The translations under genes were made by a program, and so were the position numbers. Shown piece by piece: positions 19,846 to 31,176 of a DNA stretch of 64,000 bases. The stretch is from Comamonas sp. NLF-1-9 (GTDB lineage Bacteria; Pseudomonadota; Gammaproteobacteria; Burkholderiales; Burkholderiaceae_C). The notes below the pieces were generated by a model. The model ran no database searches. It was given only the letters and a program-made list of their open reading frames with translations, and was not told where the DNA came from. Position 1 is the stretch's first letter, and each line of letters starts with the position of its first letter. Location of the stretch: assembly GCF_019195435.1 (NCBI RefSeq), contig NZ_CP078069.1, positions 372,001 through 436,000 of the forward strand. The letters run 5' to 3'.

Positions 19846-20520
19846 ATGGACGCTCAAGCCGGCTTCTTCTATCTGTTTTCCGCCGTGCTGCTGTACGCCG
19901 CGCTGCGCGTCGTGACCGCGCGCAACCCGGTGCATGCGGTGCTGCACCTGATCCTGGCCTTTTCCCAGGCTTCGGGCATCTGGCTGCTGCTCAAGGCAGA
20001 GTTCCTGGCCATCGTGCTGGTGCTGGTCTACGTCGGCGCGGTCATGGTGTTGTTCGTCTTCATCGTGATGATGCTGGACATTCGCATCGATACGCTGCGC
20101 AGCAGCCTCTGGAGCCATCTGCCGCTGGCGGCCTTTGTCGGCGGCCTCATCGCCTTCGAGATGGCGGCCGTGCTGATGACCGGCTTTCGCGGCGTGGATG
20201 AGCCCAAGGCCTTGGCGGCGGCGGTCGATGCGGCCGGGCGGCTGGTGCCCTACTCGAACACCCGCGAACTGGGCAAGCTGCTCTACAGCGAATACCTCTA
20301 TCCCATCGAGGTCGCGGCCATGATCCTGCTGGTGGCGATGATCGCCGCCATTGCGTTGACCCTGCGCCATCGCAAGGACACCAAGGCGATCGACGCTTCG
20401 CTCGCGGTGCGCGTGCGCCCGCAGGACCGCCTGGTCGTGGTCAAGCTGCCGGTGACCCAGCCTGCGGCGCCGCTGCCCGAAGTCCCCGCGCCGGCCGCTG
20501 CCGAGGAGAACAAAGCATGA
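19846..20520 (+). CDS. nuoJ: NADH-quinone oxidoreductase subunit J
   Basis: NuoJ is a membrane subunit of the proton-pumping arm. The 224-residue product has five hydrophobic helices, with the conserved [20 protein letters not shown] Pro/Ala-rich tail ends it. The stop overlaps the nuoK start (ATGA). Confidence 0.97.
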   Translation: MDAQAGFFYLFSAVLLYAALRVVTARNPVHAVLHLILAFSQASGIWLLLKAEFLAIVLVLVYVGAVMVLFVFIVMMLDIRIDTLRSSLWSHLPLAAFVGGLIAFEMAAVLMTGFRGVDEPKALAAAVDAAGRLVPYSNTRELGKLLYSEYLYPIEVAAMILLVAMIAAIALTLRHRKDTKAIDASLAVRVRPQDRLVVVKLPVTQPAAPLPEVPAPAAAEENKA

Positions 20521-20825
20521 GCCTGACACTGGGCCATTACCTGACGCTGGCGGCCTTGCTGTTCGCCATTTCCGTGGTCGGCATCTTCCTCAACCGCAAG
20601 AACCTGATCGTCTTGCTGATGGCCATCGAAATGATGCTGCTGTCGGTGAACATCAACTTCGTCGCGTTTTCCCACTATCTGGGCGACCTGGCGGGGCAGG
20701 TTTTCGTGTTCTTCATCCTGACCGTGGCCGCATCCGAGGCGGCCATCGGGCTGGCGATTCTGGTCTTGCTGTTCCGCAACAAGTCCAGCATCGATGCCGA
20801 GGACATCAACACGCTCAAGGGCTGA
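20517..20825 (+). CDS. nuoK: NADH-quinone oxidoreductase subunit K
   Basis: NuoK is a three-helix membrane subunit with conserved membrane glutamates used in proton transfer, seen here in [19 protein letters not shown] and [17 protein letters not shown]. The product is 102 residues, the normal length. Confidence 0.97.
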   Translation: MSLTLGHYLTLAALLFAISVVGIFLNRKNLIVLLMAIEMMLLSVNINFVAFSHYLGDLAGQVFVFFILTVAASEAAIGLAILVLLFRNKSSIDAEDINTLKG

Positions 20826-20858
20826 GTTCGCGCCCCAACGCACAGCAAGGTTTTGTTC

Positions 20859-22871
20859 ATGAGTTCAACCCTAACCGCTTCAACGCTGCTGGCCGTGCCG
20901 CTGGCACCGCTGGCCGGCGCGCTCCTGGCGGGCGTCTTCGGCACGGCGCTCGGTGGCAACCGTTTTGGCCGTGGCGTCTCGCATTCGGTCACCATTCTGG
21001 GCGTGTTCATCGCCTTCGTGCTGTCGGTGATGACGCTGTCGGCGGTGGTCAACGACGGCGCGCGCTTCGATCAGACCATCTACACCTGGATGAGCGTGGG
21101 CTCGTTCAAGATGGAGGTGGGTTTTCTCATCGACCCGCTGACCGCGCTGATGATGTCGGTGGTTACCTTCGTGTCGCTGATGGTGCACATCTACACCATA
21201 GGCTACATGGCGGACGACGAAGGGTACAACCGCTTTTTTGCCTACATCTCGCTGTTCACTTTCTCCATGCTCATGCTGGTCATGAGCAACAACTTCCTGC
21301 AGCTGTTCTTCGGCTGGGAGGCGGTGGGCCTGGTGTCCTACCTGTTGATCGGTTTCTGGTTCAAGCGGCCCACGGCGATCTTCGCCAACCTCAAGGCCTT
21401 CATGGTCAACCGCGTAGGCGATTTCGGCTTCATCCTCGGCATTGCGCTGGTCTGGTCCTACACCGGCACCGTGCACTACAAGGAGGTGTTCGCACAGGCG
21501 CCGCAACTGGCGACGATGCTGTTCCCCGGCACGCAGTGGATGCTGCTCACCGTCACCTGCATCTGCCTGTTCATCGGTGCCATGGGCAAGTCGGCGCAGT
21601 TCCCGCTGCACATCTGGCTGCCCGACTCGATGGAAGGGCCGACGCCGATCTCCGCACTGATCCACGCCGCGACCATGGTCACGGCCGGCATCTTCATGGT
21701 CGCGCGCATGTCGCCGCTCTTCGAGCTGTCGGAGGCGGCGCTGAGTTTCGTGCTGGTCATCGGCTCGATCACAGCGCTGTTCATGGGCCTCGTGGGCATC
21801 GTGCAAAACGACATCAAGCGCGTGGTGGCTTATTCGACGCTCTCGCAGCTGGGCTACATGACGGTGGCGCTTGGCGTGTCGGCCTATTCCGCGGGCATCT
21901 TTCACCTGATGACGCACGCCTTCTTCAAGGCCTTGCTGTTCCTCGGATCGGGCTCGGTCATCATCGCGATGCACCACAACCAGGACATGCGCTGGATGGG
22001 CGGCCTGCGCAAGTACATGCCGATCACCTGGATCACTTTCCTGCTCGGCACCCTGGCGCTGGTAGCCACGCCTTTCTTCTCTGGCTTCTACTCCAAGGAC
22101 ACGATCATCGAAGCCACGGCAGAGAGCCTGCTGCCGGGCGCGGGTTTCGCCCACTTTGCGGTGGTTGCCGGCGTGTTCGTGACCGCGCTGTATTCCTTTC
22201 GCGCCTATTTCATGGTCTTTCACGGCCCCGAGCGCTACGACCAGAATCCCGAGCCGCACCACGACCACGACGCCCACGGGCACGGCAGCGACAAGCCGCA
22301 TGAGACGCCCTGGGTGATCACCGTGCCGCTGATCCTGCTGGCCATCCCTTCGGTGGTCATTGGCTACCCCTACATCGAGCCCATGCTCTACGGCAACTTC
22401 TTTGGCGAGTCCATCCAGGTGCTGGCCGCCCATCCGACGATGGAGCTGCTCAAGCAGGGCTTTCACGGGCCGATGGCGATGGCGCTGCACGCGGTGCAGA
22501 CCTTGCCCTTCTGGCTGGCGCTGGCGGGCTTTGCCGTCGCCTACTACTGCTACATGGTCAACACCGCCTTGCCGGCCAAGGCGGCAAACGCGCTCAAGCC
22601 CGTCTATACGCTTCTGGTCAACAAGTTCTACATCGACTGGATCAACGAGAACATCATCATGCGCGGCGCGCGCATGCTCGGCACCGGCCTGTGGAAGGGG
22701 GCAGACCAGGCGGTGATCGACGGCGCGGTGGTCAATGGCTCGTGGCGCGGCATCGGCTGGTTTGCCGGCGTCGCACGCTGGGTGCAGTCGGGCTACCTGT
22801 TTCACTACGCCCTGGTCATGATCCTCGGGGTGCTCGCGCTCATGACGTATTTCGTCTGGCTCAACAAGTAG
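20859..22871 (+). CDS. nuoL: NADH-quinone oxidoreductase subunit L
   Basis: NuoL is the distal antiporter-like proton-pumping subunit. The 670-residue product has the proton-antiporter signatures FFGWEAVGLVSYLLIGFW, MGKSAQFPLHIWLPDSMEGP, HAATMVTAGIFM and AYSTLSQLGYM, and a long C-terminal part that supplies the lateral helix. A His/Asp-rich loop (about 465-480) is a lineage-specific insertion. The ATG at 20859 is preferred over a TTG two codons upstream. Confidence 0.97.
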   Translation: MSSTLTASTLLAVPLAPLAGALLAGVFGTALGGNRFGRGVSHSVTILGVFIAFVLSVMTLSAVVNDGARFDQTIYTWMSVGSFKMEVGFLIDPLTALMMSVVTFVSLMVHIYTIGYMADDEGYNRFFAYISLFTFSMLMLVMSNNFLQLFFGWEAVGLVSYLLIGFWFKRPTAIFANLKAFMVNRVGDFGFILGIALVWSYTGTVHYKEVFAQAPQLATMLFPGTQWMLLTVTCICLFIGAMGKSAQFPLHIWLPDSMEGPTPISALIHAATMVTAGIFMVARMSPLFELSEAALSFVLVIGSITALFMGLVGIVQNDIKRVVAYSTLSQLGYMTVALGVSAYSAGIFHLMTHAFFKALLFLGSGSVIIAMHHNQDMRWMGGLRKYMPITWITFLLGTLALVATPFFSGFYSKDTIIEATAESLLPGAGFAHFAVVAGVFVTALYSFRAYFMVFHGPERYDQNPEPHHDHDAHGHGSDKPHETPWVITVPLILLAIPSVVIGYPYIEPMLYGNFFGESIQVLAAHPTMELLKQGFHGPMAMALHAVQTLPFWLALAGFAVAYYCYMVNTALPAKAANALKPVYTLLVNKFYIDWINENIIMRGARMLGTGLWKGADQAVIDGAVVNGSWRGIGWFAGVARWVQSGYLFHYALVMILGVLALMTYFVWLNK

Positions 22872-22884
22872 GAGAAGAAGAAAA

Positions 22885-24357
22885 ATGGCTTGGTTGAGTC
22901 TCGCCATCTGGGTGCCGATCGCATTCGGGTGTTTCCTGCTCTTTTTCTCGCGCGAGGAGCACGCCGGCTTCGTGCGCTGGGTGGCGCTGCTCGGCGCGCT
23001 GCTCGGCCTGCTGGTCACGGTGCCGCTGTACACCGGCTTTCAGCTGGGAACGGCCGAAATGCAGTTCGTCGAGAAGCTGCCCTGGATCGGCCACTTTCAC
23101 CTGAACTACCACCTGGGGCTGGATGGCCTGTCGTTCTGGTTCGTGCCGCTGTCGGCCTTCATCACGCTGATCGTGGTGATCGCCGGCTGGGAGTCGATCA
23201 AGGAGCGCGTGAACCAGTACAACGCCGCCTTTCTGATCCTTTCGGGGCTGATGATCGGCGTGTTCAGCGCGCTCGATGGCATGCTGTTCTACGTGTTCTT
23301 TGAGGCCACGCTGATCCCGATGTATCTGATCATCGGCGTCTGGGGCGGGCCGCGCAAGATCTACGCCGCGTTCAAGTTCTTTCTCTACACCCTGCTTGGC
23401 TCGCTCTTGATGCTGATCACGGTGATCTATCTGTACAGCCGCTCGGGCGGAAGCTTCGACATCCTCACCTGGCAGCAGATGAAGATAGGCGCGACCGCGC
23501 AGACCCTGCTGTTCTTCGGCTTCTTCGCGGCCTTTGCGGTGAAGGTGCCGATGTGGCCGATCCACACCTGGCTGCCCGACGTGCACGTCGAGGCGCCCAC
23601 GGGCGGCTCGGTGATCCTGGCGGCCATCATGCTCAAGCTCGGTGCCTACGGCTTCCTGCGCTTTCTGTTGCCCATCGTGCCCGATGCGGCGCACCAGTGG
23701 GCACCGCTGATGATCACGCTGTCGCTGGTCGCGGTGATCTATATCGGCTTTGTCGCCATCGTGCAGAAGGACATGAAGAAGCTTGTGGCCTATTCGTCGG
23801 TTGCGCACATGGGCTTCGTGACGCTGGGTTTCTTCATCTTCAACGATCTGGGCATTTCCGGCGGCATCGTGCAGATGATTGCGCACGGCTTTGTGTCGGG
23901 CGCGATGTTCCTGTGCATAGGCGTGCTCTACGACCGCGTGCATTCGCGCGAAATCGCGGCCTATGGCGGGGTGATCAACTCCATGCCCCGTTTCGGCGCC
24001 TTCGCGATGCTGTTTTTCATGGCCAATTGCGGGCTGCCGGGCACGGCCGGATTCGTCGGCGAATGGATGGTGATCCTGGCCTCGGTCAAGTTCAATTTCT
24101 GGGTGGGTTTCTGCGCCGCATGGGCAGTGATCCTTGGGGCGGCCTATTCGCTGTGGATGTTCAAGCGCGTGTATTTCGGTGACATCGCCAACCAGCAGGT
24201 GCGCGAGATGCCCGACATCAGCGCGCGCGAATACCTGATCCTCGGCATTCTCGCGATCGCGGTGCTGTTCATGGGCGTTTATCCCCGGCCCTTCACCGAC
24301 GTGATGGATGCCTCGGTCGCGCATCTGCTGCAGCAGATCGCCACGAGCAAACTCTGA
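22885..24357 (+). CDS. nuoM: NADH-quinone oxidoreductase subunit M
   Basis: NuoM is an antiporter-like proton-pumping subunit. The 490-residue product has FFEATLIPMYLIIGVWGG, KVPMWPIHTWLPDVHVEAPT and AYSSVAHMGFVTLG. It begins 13 bp after nuoL, behind a purine-rich stretch. Confidence 0.98.
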   Translation: MAWLSLAIWVPIAFGCFLLFFSREEHAGFVRWVALLGALLGLLVTVPLYTGFQLGTAEMQFVEKLPWIGHFHLNYHLGLDGLSFWFVPLSAFITLIVVIAGWESIKERVNQYNAAFLILSGLMIGVFSALDGMLFYVFFEATLIPMYLIIGVWGGPRKIYAAFKFFLYTLLGSLLMLITVIYLYSRSGGSFDILTWQQMKIGATAQTLLFFGFFAAFAVKVPMWPIHTWLPDVHVEAPTGGSVILAAIMLKLGAYGFLRFLLPIVPDAAHQWAPLMITLSLVAVIYIGFVAIVQKDMKKLVAYSSVAHMGFVTLGFFIFNDLGISGGIVQMIAHGFVSGAMFLCIGVLYDRVHSREIAAYGGVINSMPRFGAFAMLFFMANCGLPGTAGFVGEWMVILASVKFNFWVGFCAAWAVILGAAYSLWMFKRVYFGDIANQQVREMPDISAREYLILGILAIAVLFMGVYPRPFTDVMDASVAHLLQQIATSKL

Positions 24358-24381
24358 TCAAGACCAGCGGAAAGATACGAG

Positions 24382-25875
24382 ATGATTGACAACATGAGCT
24401 GGCTGGCGGTGTATTCGGAGATCGTGCTCCTGGTGATGGGCTGCGCGATCGTGCTGGTGGACCTCGGCGTTACGAGCCGCAAGCGCAACGTGACCCATTT
24501 CCTGACGCTGCTCACCATGGGCGTGGTCGCGGGTCTGGAGGCGATGTACGCCTCCAGCGGCAACACCTTTTATGGCTGGGGCAACATGGTGGTCTCGGAC
24601 AGCATGGGCAGCTGGCTCAAATGCTTTGCCGCCGTGACCATGATGGCCTGCCTGGTTTATGGCCGCCCCTACGCGAGCGACCGCGACATGCTGCGCGGCG
24701 GCGAGCTGTTCACGCTCTCGCTGTTCATGCTGCTGGGCATCTTCGTGATGATCTCGGCCAACAACTTCCTGGTGATCTACCTCGGGCTGGAGCTGCTGAC
24801 CCTGTCCAGCTACGCGCTGGTCGCGCTGCGCCGCGACCACGCCACGGCGACCGAAGCGGCGATGAAGTACTTCGTGCTCGGCGCCATGGCCAGCGGCTTC
24901 CTGCTCTATGGCTTGTCCATGATTTATGGCGCTACCGGCACGCTCGATATCGGCGAGGTCTTCAAGGTCATCAACGCCGGCCAGGTGCGCCACCAGGTGC
25001 TGGTGTTTGGCGTGGTGTTCATCGTCTCGGGCCTGGCGTTCAAGCTGGTGGCGGTGCCCTTTCACATGTGGACGCCCGACGTCTATCAGGGCGCGCCTAC
25101 CGTGATTGCGCTGATCATCAGCAGTGCACCCAAGCTTGCGGGCTTCGGCATTGCGATGCGCCTGCTGGTCGATGCGCTGCTGCCGCTGGCCATAGATTGG
25201 CAGCAGATGCTGGCGGTGCTGGCGATTGCCTCGCTGTTCGTGGGCAACATCATCGGCACCATGCAGTCCAACATCAAGCGCATGTTGGCGTATTCCGCCA
25301 TCGCCCACATGGGCTTCATGTTCCTTGGGCTGATGTCGGGTGTGGCCAATGGCGCGGTGGACGCGGTGCTGGCCGAGCGTGCCTACAGCTCGGCGATGTT
25401 CTATGTGGTCACCTACGTTCTCACCGTGGTGCCGGCCTTCGGCGTGATACTGCTGCTTGCGCGCGAAGGCTTCGAGAGCGAGGAGATTGCCGACTTTGCC
25501 GGCCTGAACCAGCGCAGCCCCTTGTACGCCGGCATCATGTGTGTGTGCATGTTTTCGCTGGCGGGCATTCCGCCGCTGGTGGGCTTTTATGCCAAGCTGG
25601 CGGTGCTCGAGGCGCTGGTCTCCAGCGGAGGCGCGCTGCATGTTGCGCTGGCGGTGTATGCGGTGCTGATGTCGGTGATCGGCGCGTTCTACTACCTGCG
25701 CGTCGTCAAGGTCATGTACTTCGACCAGCCGCTGACCGCGACCACGGTGTCCGCGCCGGCGGACGTACGCCTCGTGCTGACGGTCAATGGCGCACTCGTG
25801 TTCATTGTCGGCATCCTGCCCGGTGGGCTGATGGCACTGTGCGCCGAGGCGATCACGCGCGCGCTCGCGTCGTGA
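24382..25875 (+). CDS. nuoN: NADH-quinone oxidoreductase subunit N
   Basis: NuoN is the third antiporter-like subunit of complex I. The 497-residue product has YLGLELLTLSSYALVALRR, VPFHMWTPDVYQGAPT and AYSAIAHMGFMFLG. It closes the nuo operon; the DUF1178 gene follows within about 30 bp and may be cotranscribed. Confidence 0.98.
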   Translation: MIDNMSWLAVYSEIVLLVMGCAIVLVDLGVTSRKRNVTHFLTLLTMGVVAGLEAMYASSGNTFYGWGNMVVSDSMGSWLKCFAAVTMMACLVYGRPYASDRDMLRGGELFTLSLFMLLGIFVMISANNFLVIYLGLELLTLSSYALVALRRDHATATEAAMKYFVLGAMASGFLLYGLSMIYGATGTLDIGEVFKVINAGQVRHQVLVFGVVFIVSGLAFKLVAVPFHMWTPDVYQGAPTVIALIISSAPKLAGFGIAMRLLVDALLPLAIDWQQMLAVLAIASLFVGNIIGTMQSNIKRMLAYSAIAHMGFMFLGLMSGVANGAVDAVLAERAYSSAMFYVVTYVLTVVPAFGVILLLAREGFESEEIADFAGLNQRSPLYAGIMCVCMFSLAGIPPLVGFYAKLAVLEALVSSGGALHVALAVYAVLMSVIGAFYYLRVVKVMYFDQPLTATTVSAPADVRLVLTVNGALVFIVGILPGGLMALCAEAITRALAS

Positions 25876-25902
25876 GCCGCACCCTGGGGCATGGGTAGCG
25901 CC

Positions 25903-26370
25903 GTGAAGGTGCTCGATCTGCGCTGCGCCATGGACCACGCCTTCGAGGGCTGGTTCGCCTCGGAGCAGGACTTTCTCTCCCAGCAGGAGCGCCAGCTGGT
26001 GCAGTGTCCGCTGTGCGGCAGCACCGGCGTGCACAAGGCGCTGAGCGCGCCGCGGCTCAATCTCAAGTCCGGACGGCGCAAGGGCTCGCCGAATGCGCAA
26101 GAGGCGGGCACAGGCACAGCAGTGCAGCCGGCGCCCGCGGCTGCGGCGCTGCAGGCCGCCTGGCTGCGCCTGGCGCGCGAGCTGGTGGCGCAGACCGAGG
26201 ACGTGGGCGAGCGCTTTGCTGCGGAAGCCCGTCGCATGCACGAAAAAGAGATTCCCGAACGCCCGATTCGCGGCCAGGCCAGCGCGCAGGAGGCCGAGGA
26301 GCTGCTGCAGGACGGCATTCCCGTTCTCATGCTGCCGCTGCCTGAATCGGCCAAGACCACGCTGCAGTAG
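25903..26370 (+). CDS. DUF1178 family protein
   Basis: The 155-residue product opens with the DUF1178 signature KVLDLRC and GWFASE and has a CPLCGS zinc-ribbon-like pair with C10 upstream. The middle is variable and the C terminus is acidic. Function is unknown. The GTG at 25903 is chosen because the family begins at MKVLDL; an in-frame ATG at 25891 would add four residues. It follows nuoN closely. Confidence 0.88.
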   Translation: MKVLDLRCAMDHAFEGWFASEQDFLSQQERQLVQCPLCGSTGVHKALSAPRLNLKSGRRKGSPNAQEAGTGTAVQPAPAAAALQAAWLRLARELVAQTEDVGERFAAEARRMHEKEIPERPIRGQASAQEAEELLQDGIPVLMLPLPESAKTTLQ

Positions 26371-26505
26371 CCCGGTTGGCCGGCGCCCATCGATGCCGGG
26401 CTCGGGCTTTATTACTTCAGCCCATTAGCAGCCAAGAAACGATTCGTTTGAGTTTGACGTACCTGTTCCGACAATCCCTGCATCGGATTTTGCAGGAGGT
26501 GTGTG

Positions 26506-27492
26506 ATGCGGGGACGTGCATGGCTCAAGGGCGTGATGGCTGCGGCCATCGTCTCGGCTGGCGCTCTGGCGAGCGCGCAGGTGGTAGGCAGCGTCAATGG
26601 CTCGGCCTTGGGGGCTATGGCCTTCCACGAGGACAGCCGCTCCGCGTTCTTGCAGCATCAGGCCGGGCAAGGTGATGCGGATCTGGCGCTTGCATCGCGC
26701 GCGCTGGCCTTCAGCACCACGACGAACGTGCAGCGCCTGGCCGAGCTTGGCGTGGTCGCGGCCGATTGGGCGCAGCAACTGCCGCACCATGCAGCGCCGA
26801 CGATCTCGCCCGTGGTCTTCATCGTGCGCGCAGGCAATCCGCGCGGCGTGCACGACTGGGCCGACCTCGTGCGCCGTGATGTCGCGCTGGTGCTGAGCAA
26901 CCCCAAGCACTGCAACACCGGCCGCTACGCCTACTTCGGCGCATGGGGCAGTGTGCTCGACGCCGGCGGCAGCGCGGCGCAGGCCGAGGACTTCGTCGCC
27001 GCCTTGTTCGGCCAGGCGCAGCTCGTGGCGCGGTCCGAGCGCGAGGCGGTCAGCGCCTTTGCCGCCGGCGGCGCGGGCGACGTGCTGGTGGCGTTTGAGT
27101 CGGAGATTCCCGCAATTCGCGCGCGCTCCGGTGCCCAGGCGCTGCAGGTGGTCTATCCCCCGGTGAGCGTGGCTGCGGAGAACGCGGTCGCGCTGAGCTC
27201 AAACGACGCCGGAGCCAGCCGGCTCGCCAAGGCCTATCTCGACTATCTGTACTCCGATGAGGCCCAGGAGATCGCGGCCAGGCACTACCTGCGGCCGCGC
27301 TCGGCTGCCGTCCTGGCGCGCCACGCCGACCGCTACCAGGCGCTCAAGCTCTTCAGTGTGCAGCAGCACTTCGGCAGCCTGGAGCGTGCCTCGCGGGAGC
27401 ACTTTGCCGATGGCGGGCGCTTCGACCAGTTGTACGCGCCCAGGTCCGAACAATGGGCAGCCCGCGCGAAGGAGCGCGCCGCCGCCCTCTGA
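26506..27492 (+). CDS. Sulfate-binding-protein-like periplasmic protein with altered ligand loop
   Basis: The 328-residue product has a Sec signal (about 1-25) and the Sbp/CysP fold: NPRGVHDWADL, AYLDYLYSDEAQEIAARHYLRPR and HFADGGRFDQLY. The loop that grips sulfate in classical Sbp (NPKSSGGARW) reads NPKHCNTGRYAY at 133-143, and the tryptophan region is AFESE. The ligand is therefore probably not sulfate, or binding is lost. No permease or ATPase gene is nearby, so it is an orphan. The ATG at 26506 has AGGAGGT 5-6 nt upstream. Confidence 0.8.
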   Translation: MRGRAWLKGVMAAAIVSAGALASAQVVGSVNGSALGAMAFHEDSRSAFLQHQAGQGDADLALASRALAFSTTTNVQRLAELGVVAADWAQQLPHHAAPTISPVVFIVRAGNPRGVHDWADLVRRDVALVLSNPKHCNTGRYAYFGAWGSVLDAGGSAAQAEDFVAALFGQAQLVARSEREAVSAFAAGGAGDVLVAFESEIPAIRARSGAQALQVVYPPVSVAAENAVALSSNDAGASRLAKAYLDYLYSDEAQEIAARHYLRPRSAAVLARHADRYQALKLFSVQQHFGSLERASREHFADGGRFDQLYAPRSEQWAARAKERAAAL

Positions 27493-27520
27493 GCAGCGGC
27501 CGCGCGCGCAGCGCTGCGCT

Positions 27521-28402
27521 TCAGGCCAGCGTGTGCAAGGGGATGTCGTGCGCGCGCGCCAGCGCGTCGAGCTCGGCGCGGCTGCGCACCGACAGCCATT
27601 GCGCCGTGGCTTCATGCAACTGCGGCGAGCTCGGATCGGTGCCGGGCGCAAGCCCCAGCTGCGCGAGCATGCGCGCAGCGAAGTGGGGCTCGAGCGCTGC
27701 CAGCGCCACGCGCCCGTCGGCGCAGGGGTAGATGCGGTAGAAGGCATGCGCACCGCCGACCGCACCGTGCGGCCCGGTGAGTTGCCACTGGCGCGGCAAG
27801 GCCAGCCAGTCGGCGGCGTCCGAGAGCGCCACTTCGATGCACACGCCGTGCTGCGTCTGCGCGCGCGCGAGCTGCGCCTGCAGCACGGCTTCGCTCGCCA
27901 TCAGGGCGCCGCCCATGTCGGCAAACAGGGTAGGCGGCAAGTCGGTGCCTGCGATCAGGCCCGCTTGCGCCAGATAGGTCAGGTCGTGGCCGGGTTCTTC
28001 CGCGGCCTCGCCGGGGGAGCCGACGATGCGCACCAGCGACAGCCGCGGATGGCTCGCCTGCAAGGCCTGCCAGGAAAGCCCGAGCTTGGCCAGCGCCGAG
28101 GGGCGAAACGAGGTCAGCAGCACGTCGCTCTGTGCGAGTTCTCCCGCCAACTGCGTACGGCCCGGCGCGCTCTTGAGATCGAGCTGCAACACGCGGATGT
28201 CGGCATGCATCTCGCGATAAGCCGGCGGGCAATAAACGCCCATCGGGTCGCCGCTCGTCTGCGTGGGGGCGGGCAGCGGCTCTACCTTGGTACAGGTGGC
28301 GCCCATGCTCTGGCAGCGCATCAGCGCGGCGGGGCCCGGAAGGTTGAGCGCGAGGCTCAGTATGCGTGTGCCCTGGAGCGCTTGGACAGCGAATGGCTGC
28401 AT
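27521..28402 (-). CDS. CaiB/BaiF (family III) CoA transferase, short form
   Basis: The 293-residue product resembles family III CoA transferases and alpha-methylacyl-CoA racemases. It has LQGTRILSLALNLPGPAALM, a KVEPL segment, and the conserved aspartate in GHDLTYLAQAGL. It is shorter than the usual 360-400 residues. The substrate is unknown. The ATG at 28402 has AAGGAA upstream. It converges with the Sbp-like gene and diverges from the dioxygenase gene. Confidence 0.82.
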   Translation of the reverse strand: MQPFAVQALQGTRILSLALNLPGPAALMRCQSMGATCTKVEPLPAPTQTSGDPMGVYCPPAYREMHADIRVLQLDLKSAPGRTQLAGELAQSDVLLTSFRPSALAKLGLSWQALQASHPRLSLVRIVGSPGEAAEEPGHDLTYLAQAGLIAGTDLPPTLFADMGGALMASEAVLQAQLARAQTQHGVCIEVALSDAADWLALPRQWQLTGPHGAVGGAHAFYRIYPCADGRVALAALEPHFAARMLAQLGLAPGTDPSSPQLHEATAQWLSVRSRAELDALARAHDIPLHTLA

Positions 28403-28582
28403 GGCGTGTTCCTTGCTTGAAATGCTGCGGTGCAAGCCGAATTCCCGCCAAGATGCTAGCCTGCGGGCTTGGTTTGAACCGACCCGAAGCCGCCTGTCGG
28501 CCTGCGTTCCGTGGCCGGACGTCTTGCAGCCCATGCCTGGAGCAGCAGGCGGCTTCGGGTCTCACTGGATGGAGAAGCTTAC

Positions 28583-29449
28583 ATGAGTGCCAGGGAGCAT
28601 CCCTTGCCCGACACTGCCGTGCTGACACCCGTGTTACAGCACAGCGCACGCATGCCCGTGGCCTTCGTCGGTCACGGCAGTCCACTGAACGCCATCGAGC
28701 GCAACGCCTGGCATTTGACCTGGGAGGAGATGGGGCAGCAGTTGCTGGCGCGCTGCGGGCGGCCGCAACTGGTGTTGTGCATCTCCGCGCACTGGCTCAC
28801 CGGGGCTTCGTGGTGGCTCACCGGCATGGCGCAGCCGCGCACCATCCACGACTTCGGCGGATTTCCGCGCGAGCTGTTCGAGCAGCAATACCCCGCGCCC
28901 GGCGCGCCCGACGCGGTGCAGGCGCTTGCCCGGTTCCTGCACGACCCGGGCTCGGGCGCGCCGCTGGGCGTGGACGCCGGGCAATGGGGCCTGGACCACG
29001 GCGCCTGGGGTGTGCTCAAGCCCATGTTCCCCAAGGCGGACCTGCCGGTGGTGCAGCTGAGCATCGCCTACGAGCGCGCGCCCGCGCAGCATTTCGCGCT
29101 GGGCCGCCAGCTCGCGGCGCTGCGCGAGCGTGGCGTGCTGATCGTCGCCAGCGGCAACATCGTGCACAACCTGCGCGCGTTGCGGCCGCAGGCGGGCATC
29201 AACGCCACTTACACCTGGGCGCAGGAGTTCGACACGCGCGTCACCCAGGCGCTGCAGGCGCAGGACTGGCAGAGCCTGGTCGATTTCCAGAGCTGGGGCG
29301 AAATCGCCGAACTCGCCCACCCCAGCTACGACCACTACCTGCCGCTGCTCTACGCCATCGGCGCGGTGGGGCCGGACGAGGCGCCGCAGTTCTTCAACAC
29401 CGGCTTTCAGCGCGGTGCGATTTCCATGCGTTCGGTGCTCTGGGGGTGA
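28583..29449 (+). CDS. YgiD/LigB-type extradiol aromatic-ring dioxygenase
   Basis: The 288-residue product belongs to the class III extradiol dioxygenase family that includes 4,5-DOPA dioxygenase YgiD. Metal-site regions are visible: FVGHGSPLNAIE, ISAHWLTGASWW and SGNIVHNLRAL. HPSYDHYLPLLYAIGAVG is the conserved C-terminal segment. The real substrate is uncertain. The ATG at 28583 has GGAGAAG upstream. Confidence 0.9.
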   Translation: MSAREHPLPDTAVLTPVLQHSARMPVAFVGHGSPLNAIERNAWHLTWEEMGQQLLARCGRPQLVLCISAHWLTGASWWLTGMAQPRTIHDFGGFPRELFEQQYPAPGAPDAVQALARFLHDPGSGAPLGVDAGQWGLDHGAWGVLKPMFPKADLPVVQLSIAYERAPAQHFALGRQLAALRERGVLIVASGNIVHNLRALRPQAGINATYTWAQEFDTRVTQALQAQDWQSLVDFQSWGEIAELAHPSYDHYLPLLYAIGAVGPDEAPQFFNTGFQRGAISMRSVLWG

Positions 29450-29631
29450 GCGGGCGCGCCTGCAAGGTTATGCGCATTGTGCATTGAGCGATAATCAAGG
29501 GTTTGGCGTGCGCGGCGGTTTTGCCTGCGCGCGCTTCAGCCCTTGTACGCCTTGCCACCCCGGTCTGCGCTGCGCCCCTTGGCGCCTAGACCTCGTGTCA
29601 GGGCGGTTTCGACGAAGAAAGCCCCTGAGCC

Positions 29632-31032
<1,401 letters not shown>

Positions 31033-31176
31033 AGCTGCGCGGCACGGGCAGCAAGAGCGCCCGGCCGCGTCCTGCGCCAGCGGCGGCGGTCTGGATGGGC
31101 AGTGCCCCGCCTGGCATTGCGTGCTTGGCCCCTGTGCTAGGGTGCGCGCTGGTTTGGAATGGACAAGGGAAGGCAG

